64,000 nt of DNA from Streptomyces ortus (GCF_026341275.1 NZ_JAIFZO010000002.1:7842118-7906117), one strand, 5' to 3'. Shown: positions 1 through 8,924, counted from the stretch's first letter. Numbers and translations: made by a program. The notes: generated by a model not told the origin, from the letters alone.

Positions 1-975
1 CAGTCCGAGCAGGGTGCCGAGCGTGGCGAGGGAGGTCTCCAGGTCGTTGACCCAGATGTTGCGGCCGTCGACCACTCCGGCGATCAGCCGTTTGCCGGGC
101 AGCCCGCCCACGGCGGCCAGCGCGTCCAGGTCGGCGGCGGCGGCCCCGGTGAAGTCCAGCGCCAGGCCCTCCACCGGGGCCTTGGCGAGGACCGGCAGGG
201 CGTCGCCGAGCCGGTCGAAGTACGAGGCGACCAGCAGCTTCGGCCGGTCGGTCAGGGCGCCGAGATCCCGGTAGGCGCGGGTGGCGGTGTTCAGTTCGGC
301 GGGCGTGCGGTCCTGAACCAGAGCCGGTTCGTCGAGCTGCACCCACTCGGCCCCCGCGGCGCGAAGGTCGGCGACGATCTCGGCGTACACGGGCAGCAGC
401 CGGTCGATGAGCGTCAGCGGGTCGAAGCCGGCGGCCACGCCAGGCGCGGGCTTGGCGAGCAGGAGGTAGGTGACGGGTCCGACGAGGACCGGACGTGCGG
501 TGAGCCCGAGCGCGAGGGCTTCCGTCAGCTCCGAGACCTGCTTGGCGGAGTCGGCCGTGAAGACGGTGTCCGGGCCCAACTCGGGCACCAGATAGTGGTA
601 GTTCGTGTCGAACCACTTGGTCATCTCCAGCGGCGCCACGTCCTGGGTGCCGCGCGCCATGGCGAAGTAGCCGTCGAGCGCGTCGGCCTCGACGGCGGCG
701 CGGTGGCGTTCGGGGATCGCGCCGACCATGACGCTGGTGTCCAGGACGTGGTCGTAGTACGAGAAGTCACCGGTGGGAACCTCGTGCACGCCGGCCTCGG
801 CCAGCTGCCGCCAGTTCGTCCGGCGCAGGCCGGCGGCGGTCATCCGGAGGGTGTCGGCGTCGACCCGGCCCTTCCAGTAGCCCTCGACGGCCTTTTTCAG
901 TTCCCGGTGCTGTCCCTGGCGGGGGTAGCCGTACACGGTGGCCCGGGCCGCCGCGGCTGCGGACTGCGCTGTCAC
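1..975 (-). CDS. metE: Cobalamin-independent methionine synthase MetE, N-terminal part (cut by window edge)
   Basis: The minus-strand frame runs unbroken from a GTG at 975 to base 1 (325 codons). It gives a typical MetE N-terminal domain: YGYPRQGQHRELKKAVEGYW near residue 15, then SYYDHVLDTSVMVGAIPERH, MTKWFDTNYHYLVPE and VGPVTYLLLAKP. MetE transfers a methyl group from 5-methyltetrahydropteroyl-triglutamate to homocysteine without B12; the zinc-binding C-terminal half lies outside the window. The GTG start is chosen because GAAGGAG (988-982) sits 6 nt upstream. A cobalamin riboswitch in the leader implies repression when B12 is plentiful, consistent with use of a B12-dependent MetH elsewhere. 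Confidence 0.95.
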   Translation of the reverse strand, partial: MTAQSAAAAARATVYGYPRQGQHRELKKAVEGYWKGRVDADTLRMTAAGLRRTNWRQLAEAGVHEVPTGDFSYYDHVLDTSVMVGAIPERHRAAVEADALDGYFAMARGTQDVAPLEMTKWFDTNYHYLVPELGPDTVFTADSAKQVSELTEALALGLTARPVLVGPVTYLLLAKPAPGVAAGFDPLTLIDRLLPVYAEIVADLRAAGAEWVQLDEPALVQDRTPAELNTATRAYRDLGALTDRPKLLVASYFDRLGDALPVLAKAPVEGLALDFTGAAAADLDALAAVGGLPGKRLIAGVVDGRNIWVNDLETSLATLGTLLGL

Positions 976-1130
976 GGAAATCTCCTTCGCGAGATATCTC
1001 CCTGGGATCCCGGGACGGGACGTGAACGCGAAGGGGTGACGAACCGGACGGAATCCGAGCCGCGCGCAGCGCGCGGCCGTCCGCCGGAACAAGTACGCCG
1101 ACCCGCCCACGAGGTCACCGGGATCTCCGC

Positions 1131-1362
1131 GCGCGAATGGTTCGCGCACGGGCAGTTGGCAGGTCTTCGGACTCGCGGGCACATCCTCCCTGCGGAGGAC
1201 ACCTACTGGCCGTCGCTTCCCAGACCCGGCCGGGCCCAGTGCGTGTGACGGCGGTCGTTCCCACTCACCGCTGCGGGGCAGTCCCGGATTCCCACCGGGT
1301 TCCCTCTTGCGACGCACCCGCCTGGCGGACGGGGCGAACCAGCTGCACCGGCCACCCTACGG
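1131..1362 (-). promoter_or_regulatory. Cobalamin riboswitch in the metE leader
   Basis: Read on the minus strand, the leader carries the conserved cobalamin-aptamer blocks: a GCCGGTGCAGCTGG-type 5' stem (about 1360-1341), GGGAATCCGGGACTGCCCCGC (about 1294-1274), and the 3' block AGTCCGAAGACCTGCCA (1173-1157). A GCGCGAA-TGG-TTCGCGC hairpin (1147-1131) follows at once and may be part of the expression platform. The aptamer ends about 180 nt before the metE GTG. Nothing else is seen in 976-1388. Confidence 0.93.
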
Positions 1363-1388
1363 GTCACGGACCGGTCGTGGAAAACATT

Positions 1389-2168
1389 TCAGTGCACGGA
1401 GAAGCCGCCGTCGACGAAGACCGACTGCCCGGTGACGTACGCGGAGGCGGCGCTCGCCAGGAAGACCGCCGCGCCCGCGAAGTCCTCCGCGAGGCCGTTG
1501 CGACCGACCATCGTGCGCGCCGCCAGGGCCGCCACCTTCTCCGGGTCGGACGACAGACGCCGGTTCAGCGGGGTCATCACGAAGCCCGGCACCAGGGTGT
1601 TGACGGTGACCCCGTACGGCGACCAGGCCTCCGCCTGCGAGCGGGCCAGCGACTCCAGCGCCCCCTTGGAGACGCCGTAGGCACCGCTCTGGACGAAGGC
1701 GCGGTGAGCCTGTTGCGAGGTGACGTGGATGATCCGGCCGAAGCCCCGCTCCGCCATGGCCGGGCCGAAACGCCGGCCCAGCAGGAAGGGCGCGTCCAGG
1801 TTCAGGGCCATGGTGGTGTCCCAGACCTCGTCGCTGAGCTCGCTCATCGGCGGCCGGAGGTTGACCCCGGCGCAGTTGACGAGGATGTCGGGCTCACCGA
1901 AGGCCTCGACGGCCCGCTCGGCGGCCTCGCGCACGCCTTCACGCGTACCGAGATCCGCGCCCACCCAGGCGGCCCTGCAGCCGAGCGCCTCCAACTCCTC
2001 GACCGTGGCGGTCAGTTCCGCTTGCCCGCGCGCCACGACGACGACGCTCGCCCCGGCGCGGGCCAGCGCCTCGGCCACCCCCCGCCCGATGCCGGAGCTG
2101 CCACCGGTCACCAGGGCGACCCGGCCGTCCAGGGAGAACAGTTCTGCGAGGTAGTGCTGCGAGTCCAT
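1389..2168 (-). CDS. SDR-family NAD(P)-dependent oxidoreductase
   Basis: A 259-residue classical short-chain dehydrogenase. The nucleotide-binding motif TGGSSGIG is at about residues 21-28, NCAG follows the fourth strand, and the catalytic Ser (VTSQQAH) and YGVSK supply the S-Y-K triad; PGFVMTPL and the C-terminal YVTGQSVFVDGG are typical. The overall pattern is closest to gluconate 5-dehydrogenase/3-oxoacyl-ACP reductase-like SDRs, but the substrate cannot be read from sequence. It lies upstream of the metE riboswitch on the same strand; the riboswitch separates their expression. Confidence 0.85.
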   Translation of the reverse strand: MDSQHYLAELFSLDGRVALVTGGSSGIGRGVAEALARAGASVVVVARGQAELTATVEELEALGCRAAWVGADLGTREGVREAAERAVEAFGEPDILVNCAGVNLRPPMSELSDEVWDTTMALNLDAPFLLGRRFGPAMAERGFGRIIHVTSQQAHRAFVQSGAYGVSKGALESLARSQAEAWSPYGVTVNTLVPGFVMTPLNRRLSSDPEKVAALAARTMVGRNGLAEDFAGAAVFLASAASAYVTGQSVFVDGGFSVH

Positions 2169-2248
2169 GACGGCACCCTAGAAGGGCCCCACCAGGGGCG
2201 GACCGGCGGGGCCGCGGATCCACCCGGCCGGGGAGATGACACAGGATC

Positions 2249-2902
2249 TCAGCCCAGTACGAGCGGGAGCCGTTCGGCGAAGGTGCCCAGGGCGGTCCTC
2301 TCCGCGTCGGTCGGCGTCCGCCGGCCGGTGCCGATCAGCAGCGCGGCCCGGTCGGAGAACGAGGCCGGGAACGGCGTCCCGGCGATCCTCTCCAGCGCCG
2401 CGCGAGCCGCCGCCAGGGTCTCGGCGGGCGGCCCGCCGGTCGAGGTCAGCCGGGCGATCAGGTCGAGGTGGTGCAGGGTCGCTTCGAGCACGTACACGGA
2501 CAGGTACGCGCCGACGGTCAGCACCTCGTCACGGGTGCCGACACGGGCCGCGGGATCGGCGAGTCCGGCTGCGCGGCCCGCGGCGGAACCGACGTCGTCG
2601 AAGTGGAACTTCAGCAGCCCCGGCTCCCCGTACGCGGCGGCCAGCCGGGGGATCAGCGCGTCCAGCGGATCCTCGCCGGCCGGGGCCCCGTCGAGCTGCC
2701 AGTACGTGACCGCGTCCACGGTCGGCTCGGTGTCGGCGGGGGTGGCTAGGGTGATCAGGATGTCCTGGGCGTCGATGACCAGGTGGCACACCAGATCCCG
2801 CACGAGCCACCCCGTACAGCCCGACGGCTGCTCGAAGTCCTCGTCCGGGACTTCGGCGACCGCCGTGCGCAATGCGTTCCAGGCGAGCGAGAAGAGCTTC
2901 AC
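2249..2902 (-). CDS. Maleylpyruvate isomerase N-terminal (DinB-like, mycothiol-dependent) family protein
   Basis: A 217-residue protein with the architecture of actinobacterial MDMPI/DinB four-helix-bundle proteins: N-terminal SGCTGWLVRDLVCHLVIDA, then a long helical part with EATLHHLDL around residue 148. These histidines and the Glu are the likely metal ligands. Related proteins use mycothiol in isomerisation or thiol transfer. The substrate here is unknown. It starts at ATG 2902, 66 nt after the HelR stop on the same strand, so read-through from HelR is possible. Confidence 0.7.
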   Translation of the reverse strand: MKLFSLAWNALRTAVAEVPDEDFEQPSGCTGWLVRDLVCHLVIDAQDILITLATPADTEPTVDAVTYWQLDGAPAGEDPLDALIPRLAAAYGEPGLLKFHFDDVGSAAGRAAGLADPAARVGTRDEVLTVGAYLSVYVLEATLHHLDLIARLTSTGGPPAETLAAARAALERIAGTPFPASFSDRAALLIGTGRRTPTDAERTALGTFAERLPLVLG

Positions 2903-2968
2903 CGCGGCACGGTATGCCCGAACACGACCGCGGACAAGCGCGCATACGGAGGGGAGGGCCGGCCGGGC

Positions 2969-5137
2969 TCAGTCGCCGGTGAGGACGACCAGTCGCTGCG
3001 TCGCCCGGGTCATCGCGACATAGCGGTCGACCGCTCCCGCGATCCCGGTCCCGTACGTCTGCGGGTCGACGAGGACGACCAGGTCGAATTCGAGCCCCTT
3101 GGACAACTCCGGGGTCAGCGACCGGACGCGGGGCGTCGCCCGGAACGTCGGATCGCCGATGACGCAGGCGATCCCGTCCCGGTGCGCGGCGAGCCAGGTG
3201 TCCAGGACCGAATCCCGGTCCGCGACGGATCCATGGACGACGGGAACACCGTTGCTGCGGATGGAGGTCGGCACGTTGGCGTCCGGCAGCGCGGCCCGGA
3301 TGACCGGCTCGGCCTCCGCCATGACCTCCTGCGGGGTCCGGTAGTTGATGCTCAGCGAGGCCACCTCGATCCGGTCGAGCCCGATCCGCTCCAGCCGCTC
3401 CCGCCACGACTCGGTGAACCCGTGCCTGGCCTGCGCGCGATCCCCGACGATGGTGAAACTCCGGGACGGGCAACGCAGCAGGAGCATCTGCCACTGCGCG
3501 TCGGTCAGCTCCTGCGCCTCGTCCACGACGACGTGCGCGAACGGGCCGGCCAGCAGATCCGGTTCGGCGACGGACAGTTCGGACTCGTCGACCATGCTGA
3601 CCCTGGCGTCCTCGCCGCGCAACATCCTCACCAGGCCCTCGCCGTCGTCGCCGTCGGCGCCCGAGTCGGCCGCGGCCTCGATCAGGTTGTCGACGACCTG
3701 CGTCATGCGCTCGCGCTGGGCGGCGAGGGTGGCCTCGTGCCGGCGCCTGCGCCGCGCCGACTCCGGGTCGCCGAGCCGCTGCCGCGCCGCGTCCAGGATC
3801 GGCAGGTCGGACACCGTCCACGCCTGCGGGTCCGCGCGCTGCAGCCTGCGTACGTCGTCGGGGCCGAGCCAGGGAGCGCACATCCGCAGATAGGCGGGCA
3901 CCGACCACAGGTCTCCGACGACGTCGGCCGCTTCGAGCAGGGGCCAGGCGCGGTCGAGGGTCCCGGTCAGCTCCTCGTCGTGCAGCAGCGCCCGGCGGAA
4001 CAGCTCGGGAGGCACGTCGTCGTCGAGCCTGTCCAGCAGGATCGCGAGCAGGGCCTCCCAGATCTGGTCACGTGCCTCGTTGTGCGGCACACCGGGGCCC
4101 GGCGTCCCGAACGCCTCGGCCCAGTCGTCGGCGCTCAGCCGCACGTCGGACCAGGGTGTGGAGACCGTCATCCCCTGCGTGGGCGGCTCCTCGTAGAACC
4201 CGACGGCCGTCTCGACCGCCCCGACCAGGCGCGCGGACGACTTGAGGGACGCCACGTCCGGGTCGGTCTCGTCCGGCGCTCCGGCCCCCTCGGCGACGAG
4301 GTCCCGCAACGTGCACGTCCGCACGCCCTCCTCCCCGAGGCTGGGCAGGACATCGGCGACGTACGCCAGATAGGGCTGGTGCGGGCCGACGAACAGGACG
4401 CCGCCCCGGCGGTGACCGAGACGGGGGTCGGAGTAGAGGAGGTAGGCGGACCGGTGCAGGGCGACGACCGTCTTGCCCGTGCCCGGGCCGCCGTCGACGA
4501 CGAGCGCGCCAGGGGAGCCGGCGCGGATGATCGCGTCCTGGTCGGCCTGGATGGTGGTGAGCACGTCCCGCATCCGGCTGGAGCGGGTGCTGCCCAGACT
4601 GGCGACGAAGGCGGAGTGATCGTCGAGCGCCGCGTGTCCTTCGAGGCCGTCGGCGGTGAACACCTCGTCCCAGTAGTCGCTGATCCGGCCGCGGGTCCAG
4701 CGGTACCTGCGACGGCTCACCAACCCCAGCGGGTTGGCGTGGGTCGCCGCGAAGAACGGCTCCGCCGCGGGCGAGCGCCAGTCGGTCAGCAGCCGCCGTC
4801 CGGCGCTGTCGGTGAGGCCGAGCCGTCCGATGTACAGCGGCTCGGGGTCGTCCGCGCTCACGACGTGCCCGAGGCAGAGGTCCAGGCCGAAACGGCGCAG
4901 GGCGCGCAGCCGGGCGGTCAGCCGATGGATCTCCGCGTCGCGCTCCATCGCCTCCCGGCCGATGCCGCCGGGCGCCCTGCGCTCGGCGTCAAGACGGTCG
5001 GACAGTTCGGCGATGGTCTGGTCGAGGGTCTCCGCGATGGCCGCGAAGTGCTTCTCGTCGCCGCCGATCAGCAGCGGGTCCGCCTTGGGGGAGAGGTGGT
5101 CGGGAAGGTCGAACGCGCTCGTGGTCAAAGAGTCCAT
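2969..5137 (-). CDS. helR: RNA polymerase-recycling helicase HelR (HelD family; rifamycin resistance)
   Basis: A 722-residue UvrD/Rep-like SF1 ATPase of the actinobacterial HelD/HelR type. It has an N-terminal coiled coil (about 25-85), Walker A GGPGTGKT (216-223), Walker B VVVDEAQEL, and the C-terminal signatures SINYRTPQEV, SKGLEFDLVVLVDP and YVAMTRATQRLVVLT. HelR proteins displace rifamycin from RNA polymerase and recycle stalled enzyme (established for Streptomyces venezuelae). The ATG at 5137 is preferred to an in-frame ATG at 5212 because GGGAGGA lies 9-10 nt upstream and the text from MDSLTTSAFDLPDHL matches the usual start. A rifamycin-associated element sits about 125 nt upstream. 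Confidence 0.9.
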   Translation of the reverse strand: MDSLTTSAFDLPDHLSPKADPLLIGGDEKHFAAIAETLDQTIAELSDRLDAERRAPGGIGREAMERDAEIHRLTARLRALRRFGLDLCLGHVVSADDPEPLYIGRLGLTDSAGRRLLTDWRSPAAEPFFAATHANPLGLVSRRRYRWTRGRISDYWDEVFTADGLEGHAALDDHSAFVASLGSTRSSRMRDVLTTIQADQDAIIRAGSPGALVVDGGPGTGKTVVALHRSAYLLYSDPRLGHRRGGVLFVGPHQPYLAYVADVLPSLGEEGVRTCTLRDLVAEGAGAPDETDPDVASLKSSARLVGAVETAVGFYEEPPTQGMTVSTPWSDVRLSADDWAEAFGTPGPGVPHNEARDQIWEALLAILLDRLDDDVPPELFRRALLHDEELTGTLDRAWPLLEAADVVGDLWSVPAYLRMCAPWLGPDDVRRLQRADPQAWTVSDLPILDAARQRLGDPESARRRRRHEATLAAQRERMTQVVDNLIEAAADSGADGDDGEGLVRMLRGEDARVSMVDESELSVAEPDLLAGPFAHVVVDEAQELTDAQWQMLLLRCPSRSFTIVGDRAQARHGFTESWRERLERIGLDRIEVASLSINYRTPQEVMAEAEPVIRAALPDANVPTSIRSNGVPVVHGSVADRDSVLDTWLAAHRDGIACVIGDPTFRATPRVRSLTPELSKGLEFDLVVLVDPQTYGTGIAGAVDRYVAMTRATQRLVVLTGD

Positions 5138-5260
5138 GTCATCGGCTCCTCCCGGTTCGATGTCACCGCGCGGCCCATGAACCGGCAAAAACGCACGCAC
5201 TTCGTGAATCACCCTCTTCCGCAGTTACTCGTCTTGAGTGCGAGATTCTGCAGCAGGACG

Positions 5261-5280
5261 GGGGCCTTGCCGCAAGCCCC
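5261..5280 (-). promoter_or_regulatory. Rifamycin-associated element (RAE) upstream of helR
   Basis: On the minus strand the sequence reads GGGGCTTGCGG followed by CAAGGCCCC. This is a near-perfect 20-bp inverted repeat matching the RAE found upstream of rifamycin-inducible resistance genes in actinomycetes. It is centred about 133 nt from the helR ATG, between helR and the 3' end of the GH43 gene. Confidence 0.85.
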
Positions 5281-5303
5281 CCGGTGCGCTATAAGTTGAG
5301 AGT

Positions 5304-5330
5304 GGCAAGGAGTGGTTGTTCCTGCTTGCC
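5304..5330 (-). terminator. Hairpin terminator after the GH43 gene
   Basis: GGCAAGGA (5304-5311) pairs with TCCT-g-CTTGCC (5320-5330), leaving one bulged G and an 8-nt loop. It lies 20 nt downstream of the GH43 stop. There is no U-tract, as is common for Streptomyces terminators. Confidence 0.55.
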
Positions 5331-5349
5331 CTCATCGCCCGCCGCTAGG

Positions 5350-6924
5350 TCAGGAAGCTGCCGCGGCCCTCTCGGAGCCCGTGTCGGCCTCCGCCCCGGA
5401 CCTCAGCTCGAACCAGTCGAAGGCCGCACTGCCCCGCGTGGCGTACATGCCGAGGACACGGCCGGTGAAGCCCCCGGCGACCTCGGTGGTCAGATAGCGG
5501 CCGTCGAGTTCGGCGAGGACCTCGAAGACACCGCCGTCCGTCTCGTAACCCAGCCGAAGTGTGTCGGGGCCGCCGGCGCGCAGGCCGGGCGGCGGAGCCG
5601 TCGCCGGGTCGCGGGAGATGACCGTGGGCGGCAGGACGTCGGAGGTCGTGATGTCGATGCGCAGTCCCAACGGACCGGCGGGCACGGTCCGTTCGGCGAG
5701 CGAGTGGCTCAGCGGGCCGATCCTGGCGACCGCGCGGACCGTCCCGTCGGCCACCTCCACCTCGTAGTGGTGCGCCTCGTCCAGGCGTACCGCGAGCCCG
5801 CCCCGGCCGCCGTCGAGGACCTCGACCAGCGTGCGCGCGGTGCAGTCGGCATCGCGCTGCCTGCGCCCGACGAAGAGCGCGCCTGGTGTGTCGAGACTGT
5901 CCGCGCGGGCGTGCAGGACCAGGTGGCCCGGCCGCTCGTCGAGCCGGACGGCCTGTGGGTCGCTCCGTCGAAGAGACACCCAGCACGGCGCGAGAGACGG
6001 GGAGTCGAAGTGGTCGCGGTCCGGCTCCCGCGGCCAGGGGTGCGGGGTGAGCGCCGGAGCCTGCGCACGCGGTTCCAGCGGTCCGGGCAGCGGCCAACCG
6101 TCCTCCCACCGCACCGGCGCCAGGAACGTCTCCCGGCCCATGCCGTGGTACATGGGTGTGTCACCCCGGGGCCTGGTGCCCAGCAACACCATCCACCAGG
6201 TGCCGTCCTGCGCCTGCACCAGATCGCCGTGGCCGGTGTTCTGCACCGGATGGCTCGTACTGCGGTGGGACAGGACGGGGTTGGCCGGATGCGCTTCGAA
6301 AGGGCCCGGCAGCGTACGGGACCGGGCCACCGACAGGGCGTGGCCGCGCTCGGTGCCGCCCTCCGACAGCAGCAGGTACCACCAGCCGTCGATCCGGTAG
6401 AGGTGCGGGCCCTCGGGATACTGCAGTCCGCTGCCCGACCACATCGGCACCGGATCGCCCAGCGGTTCGCCGGACTCCGGGTCGAGGCGGACCCCTCGGA
6501 TCCCGCCGTCCGAGAACACGCACCAGCAGGTTCCGTCCTCCTCCCAGGCCAGGTCCGGGTCGATGCCCGGGACGCCGACCGGTACCGGGTCCGACCAGGG
6601 CCCCGCCGGCTCCTCGGCGGTGACCAGGATGTTGCCCGCGCCGGCGACCACGGTCGTGATCAGGTGGAAGAGGCCGTCGTGATGGCGCAGCGTGGGCGCG
6701 TACACGCCCGTGGAGGCGGGGGCGGTGTCGGGCAGCGCCAACTGCGACGGCCGGTCCAGCGCGTGCCCGATCAGCCGCCAGTGCACCAGGTCGCGGCTGT
6801 GCCACAGGGGTACGCCGGGTACGTACTCGAAACTGGACGTCGCCAGGTAGTAGTCGTCACCGACCCGGCAGACGCTGGGGTCGGGGCTGAAGCCCGGGAT
6901 GACGGGGTTGTCGAAGTACGTCAT
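5350..6924 (-). CDS. Glycoside hydrolase family 43 (beta-xylosidase/alpha-L-arabinofuranosidase type)
   Basis: A 524-residue protein with no signal peptide, so probably cytoplasmic. The N-terminal five-bladed propeller begins FDNPVIPGFSPDPSVCRVGDDYYL (first catalytic Asp). IDPDLAWEEDG carries the pKa-modulating Asp and YPEGPHLYRIDGWWYLLLSEGGT the general acid Glu. A C-terminal beta-sandwich (about 330-510) matches two-domain GH43 beta-xylosidases. The ATG at 6924 is chosen for the AGGGACGG ribosome site and because the conserved fold starts at once; a longer in-frame start at 7017 would add unrelated residues. A LacI-type palindrome lies 79 nt upstream, suggesting sugar-dependent repression. 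Confidence 0.88.
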   Translation of the reverse strand: MTYFDNPVIPGFSPDPSVCRVGDDYYLATSSFEYVPGVPLWHSRDLVHWRLIGHALDRPSQLALPDTAPASTGVYAPTLRHHDGLFHLITTVVAGAGNILVTAEEPAGPWSDPVPVGVPGIDPDLAWEEDGTCWCVFSDGGIRGVRLDPESGEPLGDPVPMWSGSGLQYPEGPHLYRIDGWWYLLLSEGGTERGHALSVARSRTLPGPFEAHPANPVLSHRSTSHPVQNTGHGDLVQAQDGTWWMVLLGTRPRGDTPMYHGMGRETFLAPVRWEDGWPLPGPLEPRAQAPALTPHPWPREPDRDHFDSPSLAPCWVSLRRSDPQAVRLDERPGHLVLHARADSLDTPGALFVGRRQRDADCTARTLVEVLDGGRGGLAVRLDEAHHYEVEVADGTVRAVARIGPLSHSLAERTVPAGPLGLRIDITTSDVLPPTVISRDPATAPPPGLRAGGPDTLRLGYETDGGVFEVLAELDGRYLTTEVAGGFTGRVLGMYATRGSAAFDWFELRSGAEADTGSERAAAAS

Positions 6925-7002
6925 GTCCGTCCCTGTGAACGTGCAGTGCGGCCGAGGAAGTGCCCACGGTTGCCCTTGGACGGGCTTCGCGGAGCTTACG
7001 TC

Positions 7003-7012
7003 GAAGCGCTTC
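7003..7012 (-). promoter_or_regulatory. LacI-family operator candidate upstream of the GH43 gene
   Basis: Perfect palindrome GAAGCGCTTC with the central CG step typical of LacI/GalR operators, about 80 nt upstream of the GH43 ATG. The regulator is unknown; neither LacI gene in this window has an operator of this sequence in its own promoter. Confidence 0.6.
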
Positions 7013-7033
7013 CGCAAACGCCGACGTCGGGTC

Positions 7034-7232
7034 TTTAAGGGGCGCGGGGAACGGCGCGCTCAGCCCCGACGGGCCCGCACCTCGAATGAGGCCTGGACGC
7101 AGGGCTTTTCAGGGGCGCGGGGAACTGCGCGCTCAGCCGCAAGGGGCCCGCACCTCGAAAGGCGCCTGGACACTGGGCTTTTGAGGGGCGCGGGGAACTG
7201 CGCGCTCAGCCCCGACGGGCCCGCACCTCTGC
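7034..7232. repeat. Three tandem copies of a ~73-bp intergenic repeat with GGGGCGCGGGGAAC core
   Basis: AGGGGCGCGGGGAAC followed by GCGCGCTCAGCC and GGGCCCGCACCTC recurs starting near 7037, 7111 and 7184 (period 73-74 bp). The intergenic stretch 6925-7359 holds no convincing gene: only the LacI operator and these repeats. The GGGGCGCGGGGAACTGCGCG element is a familiar dispersed intergenic repeat of Streptomyces; a degenerate copy follows cobK at about 40811. Confidence 0.85.
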
Positions 7233-7359
7233 GACTCGCCCCGCGCCGGGCGGTGGGCGGTGGGCGGTCGTCAACACATCCACCGACCCGACCCGGCCCG
7301 CCCGGCCGACCCGCGCCGTCCGGCCCGCCCGGCGACCCCCCGGGACGGACGACGCCGCC

Positions 7360-8829
7360 TCAGGACGCCGCGTTCATCAGATCGAGGGCACTCTGCTGGC
7401 GCGCGGCGTCCGTCTTGTCCAGCGGGCCGTACCAGCGCAGACCGTACTGGTCGAGCGGATTGCGGTCGGCGGCGTAGGCCTGGGCGGCCTGTTTGTTGAG
7501 GTAGGTGGTGTAGGGGCGGTCGGACAGGACCGCGTTCAGCTTCGCCAGGCCGCGTACGTCGGCGCCCTTGAAGGACGCCCCGTCCGCGCCGCAGTCCCCC
7601 GACTCGCAGGGGTCCCTCAGGATGCCGGCCGAGGTGTTGAGCTTGCTCGACACGGTGTTGGCGTCGGCGATCCGGCGCGCGGCGGCGAGCACCGAGGAGT
7701 CGCCCGTGGCCTTGTGCAACTCCACCAGGCCGCCGACGAGTTGACCCTGGTTGTAGGACCAGACCGTGCTGTCGCCGACCTTGCAGGTGCTCAGACTCAG
7801 GCCGTCGCTGACCGTCTGGTCCGCGTTGATCATGCCGGTTCCCTGGAACCAGCTCCAGTCCGCCTTCGCACGCTGGAGGTAGGTGGTGTCGCCGGGGATA
7901 CGGTTGTGCAGGGCGGCGTTCAGCTCGATGTACAGGGAGTTCGGGATGGCGTTCTTGACCGTCTTCGCGGTGCTCCACCACACCCCGCCGCCGCAGGTGT
8001 TGTCCCAGTAGGAGGCCATGTAGTCCGCGTCGGCCCGTGCCGTGGCCAGATAGCGGGGGTCGCCGGTGAGGTCGTACGCCGCGATCCAGGTCAGGCCCCA
8101 CCAGCCGGTGTCGTCGATGTAGTCGTTGCGGAACTGCCCGTCGGCCGCGTTGACCTGCAGATCGTAGGTGCGGCCGATGGCGTACCGGTAGCTCTGCATG
8201 CCGGTGACCCGGATGTTGTCGATGACGGCGTGCAGCGCGTTGGCCGAGTTCCACCAGCCGGTGGTGTCGAACAGGCCGGTGCCGTAGTTGTAGAACTGCA
8301 TCTGCGCGGTCGCCGCCGCGGTGCGCCGGTTGCCCGCGTTCCAGGTGGACCGGGCCCACGGTGTGCAGACCACGTCCGTGCGGTCGGCGGCCTTGCCGCA
8401 GGCGCGCAGCGCGCCGACGCCGTGGCCCGCCCAGTCGTCGACGTTGTACATCAGCGTCCGCCAGCCCGTCCGGCCCGCCGGGATCTTCGTGGCGCCGAGG
8501 CGGCTGTTCGAGGCCCAGGTCCGGCCGCCGTCGTAGGAGCGGTCCAGCCACACCTCGTCCCCGGGAGCGCCGTTGCCGACGGAGGCCCAGCCCATGGCGT
8601 CGGCGTCGTCGAAGTGCAGCTCGAACGTCCGCGAGAAGAGCGTGGCGGAGACAGGTCTGCGGTCCTGGCCGCTGAGGGCCGGATCCCGTGCGTCGCAGTA
8701 GGTGTTGCACACGGTCGCCGCGGCGACCGAGGGCGCCGCGGAGGAAGGCGGCGCGGAGTGCACGACCAGGGCTGACATCGTTGTCAGAGCGAGAGTGAGA
8801 GCGGCGAACGACGATCGCAAGACGCGCAT
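7360..8829 (-). CDS. Secreted glycoside hydrolase family 76 (alpha-1,6-mannanase-like)
   Basis: A 489-residue protein with a Sec signal peptide (MRVLRSSFAALTLALTTMSALVV...AAP, about 1-35). After an N-terminal beta-rich region of about 110 residues comes an (alpha/alpha)6 catalytic domain. NDYIDDTGWWGLTWIAAYDLTG contains the paired Asp residues of GH76 endo-alpha-1,6-mannanases, and CGGGVWWS and VWSYNQGQLVGGLVEL are family landmarks. Likely substrate is fungal mannan or another alpha-1,6-mannoside. The start at 8829 is supported by GGGAG 7 nt upstream and by the signal peptide; a longer frame to 8934 would precede it with non-signal sequence. It is divergent from a LacI gene. Confidence 0.85.
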   Translation of the reverse strand: MRVLRSSFAALTLALTTMSALVVHSAPPSSAAPSVAAATVCNTYCDARDPALSGQDRRPVSATLFSRTFELHFDDADAMGWASVGNGAPGDEVWLDRSYDGGRTWASNSRLGATKIPAGRTGWRTLMYNVDDWAGHGVGALRACGKAADRTDVVCTPWARSTWNAGNRRTAAATAQMQFYNYGTGLFDTTGWWNSANALHAVIDNIRVTGMQSYRYAIGRTYDLQVNAADGQFRNDYIDDTGWWGLTWIAAYDLTGDPRYLATARADADYMASYWDNTCGGGVWWSTAKTVKNAIPNSLYIELNAALHNRIPGDTTYLQRAKADWSWFQGTGMINADQTVSDGLSLSTCKVGDSTVWSYNQGQLVGGLVELHKATGDSSVLAAARRIADANTVSSKLNTSAGILRDPCESGDCGADGASFKGADVRGLAKLNAVLSDRPYTTYLNKQAAQAYAADRNPLDQYGLRWYGPLDKTDAARQQSALDLMNAAS

Positions 8830-8910
8830 GGATGAACTCCCGAGGCTTGCCGAACACTGCGGTGGGGGCACAGGTGCTGCTGATCCTGGGAAAGGCTCGG
8901 CGTGGACGCT

Positions 8911-8924
8911 AACCGGAACCGGTT
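8911..8924. promoter_or_regulatory. Inverted AACCGG/CCGGTT repeat upstream of the GH76 gene
   Basis: AACCGG-AA-CCGGTT is followed by two copies of a GGTYMAATGGTC-like sequence to about 8955. It lies 82-95 nt upstream of the GH76 ATG, in the divergent spacer 8830-9191. It could be a regulator site or promoter element; no assignment is possible. Confidence 0.35.

Noticed and set aside
1137..3023. A 628-codon plus-strand open frame
   Set aside because: It covers the riboswitch and reads antisense through the SDR and DinB-like genes. The product is Arg/Pro/Gly-rich with no domain; it is a by-product of high GC.
5350..7017. Longer start (7017) for the GH43 protein
   Set aside because: It would read through the LacI-type operator and add residues unrelated to the family; ATG 6924 begins the conserved fold.
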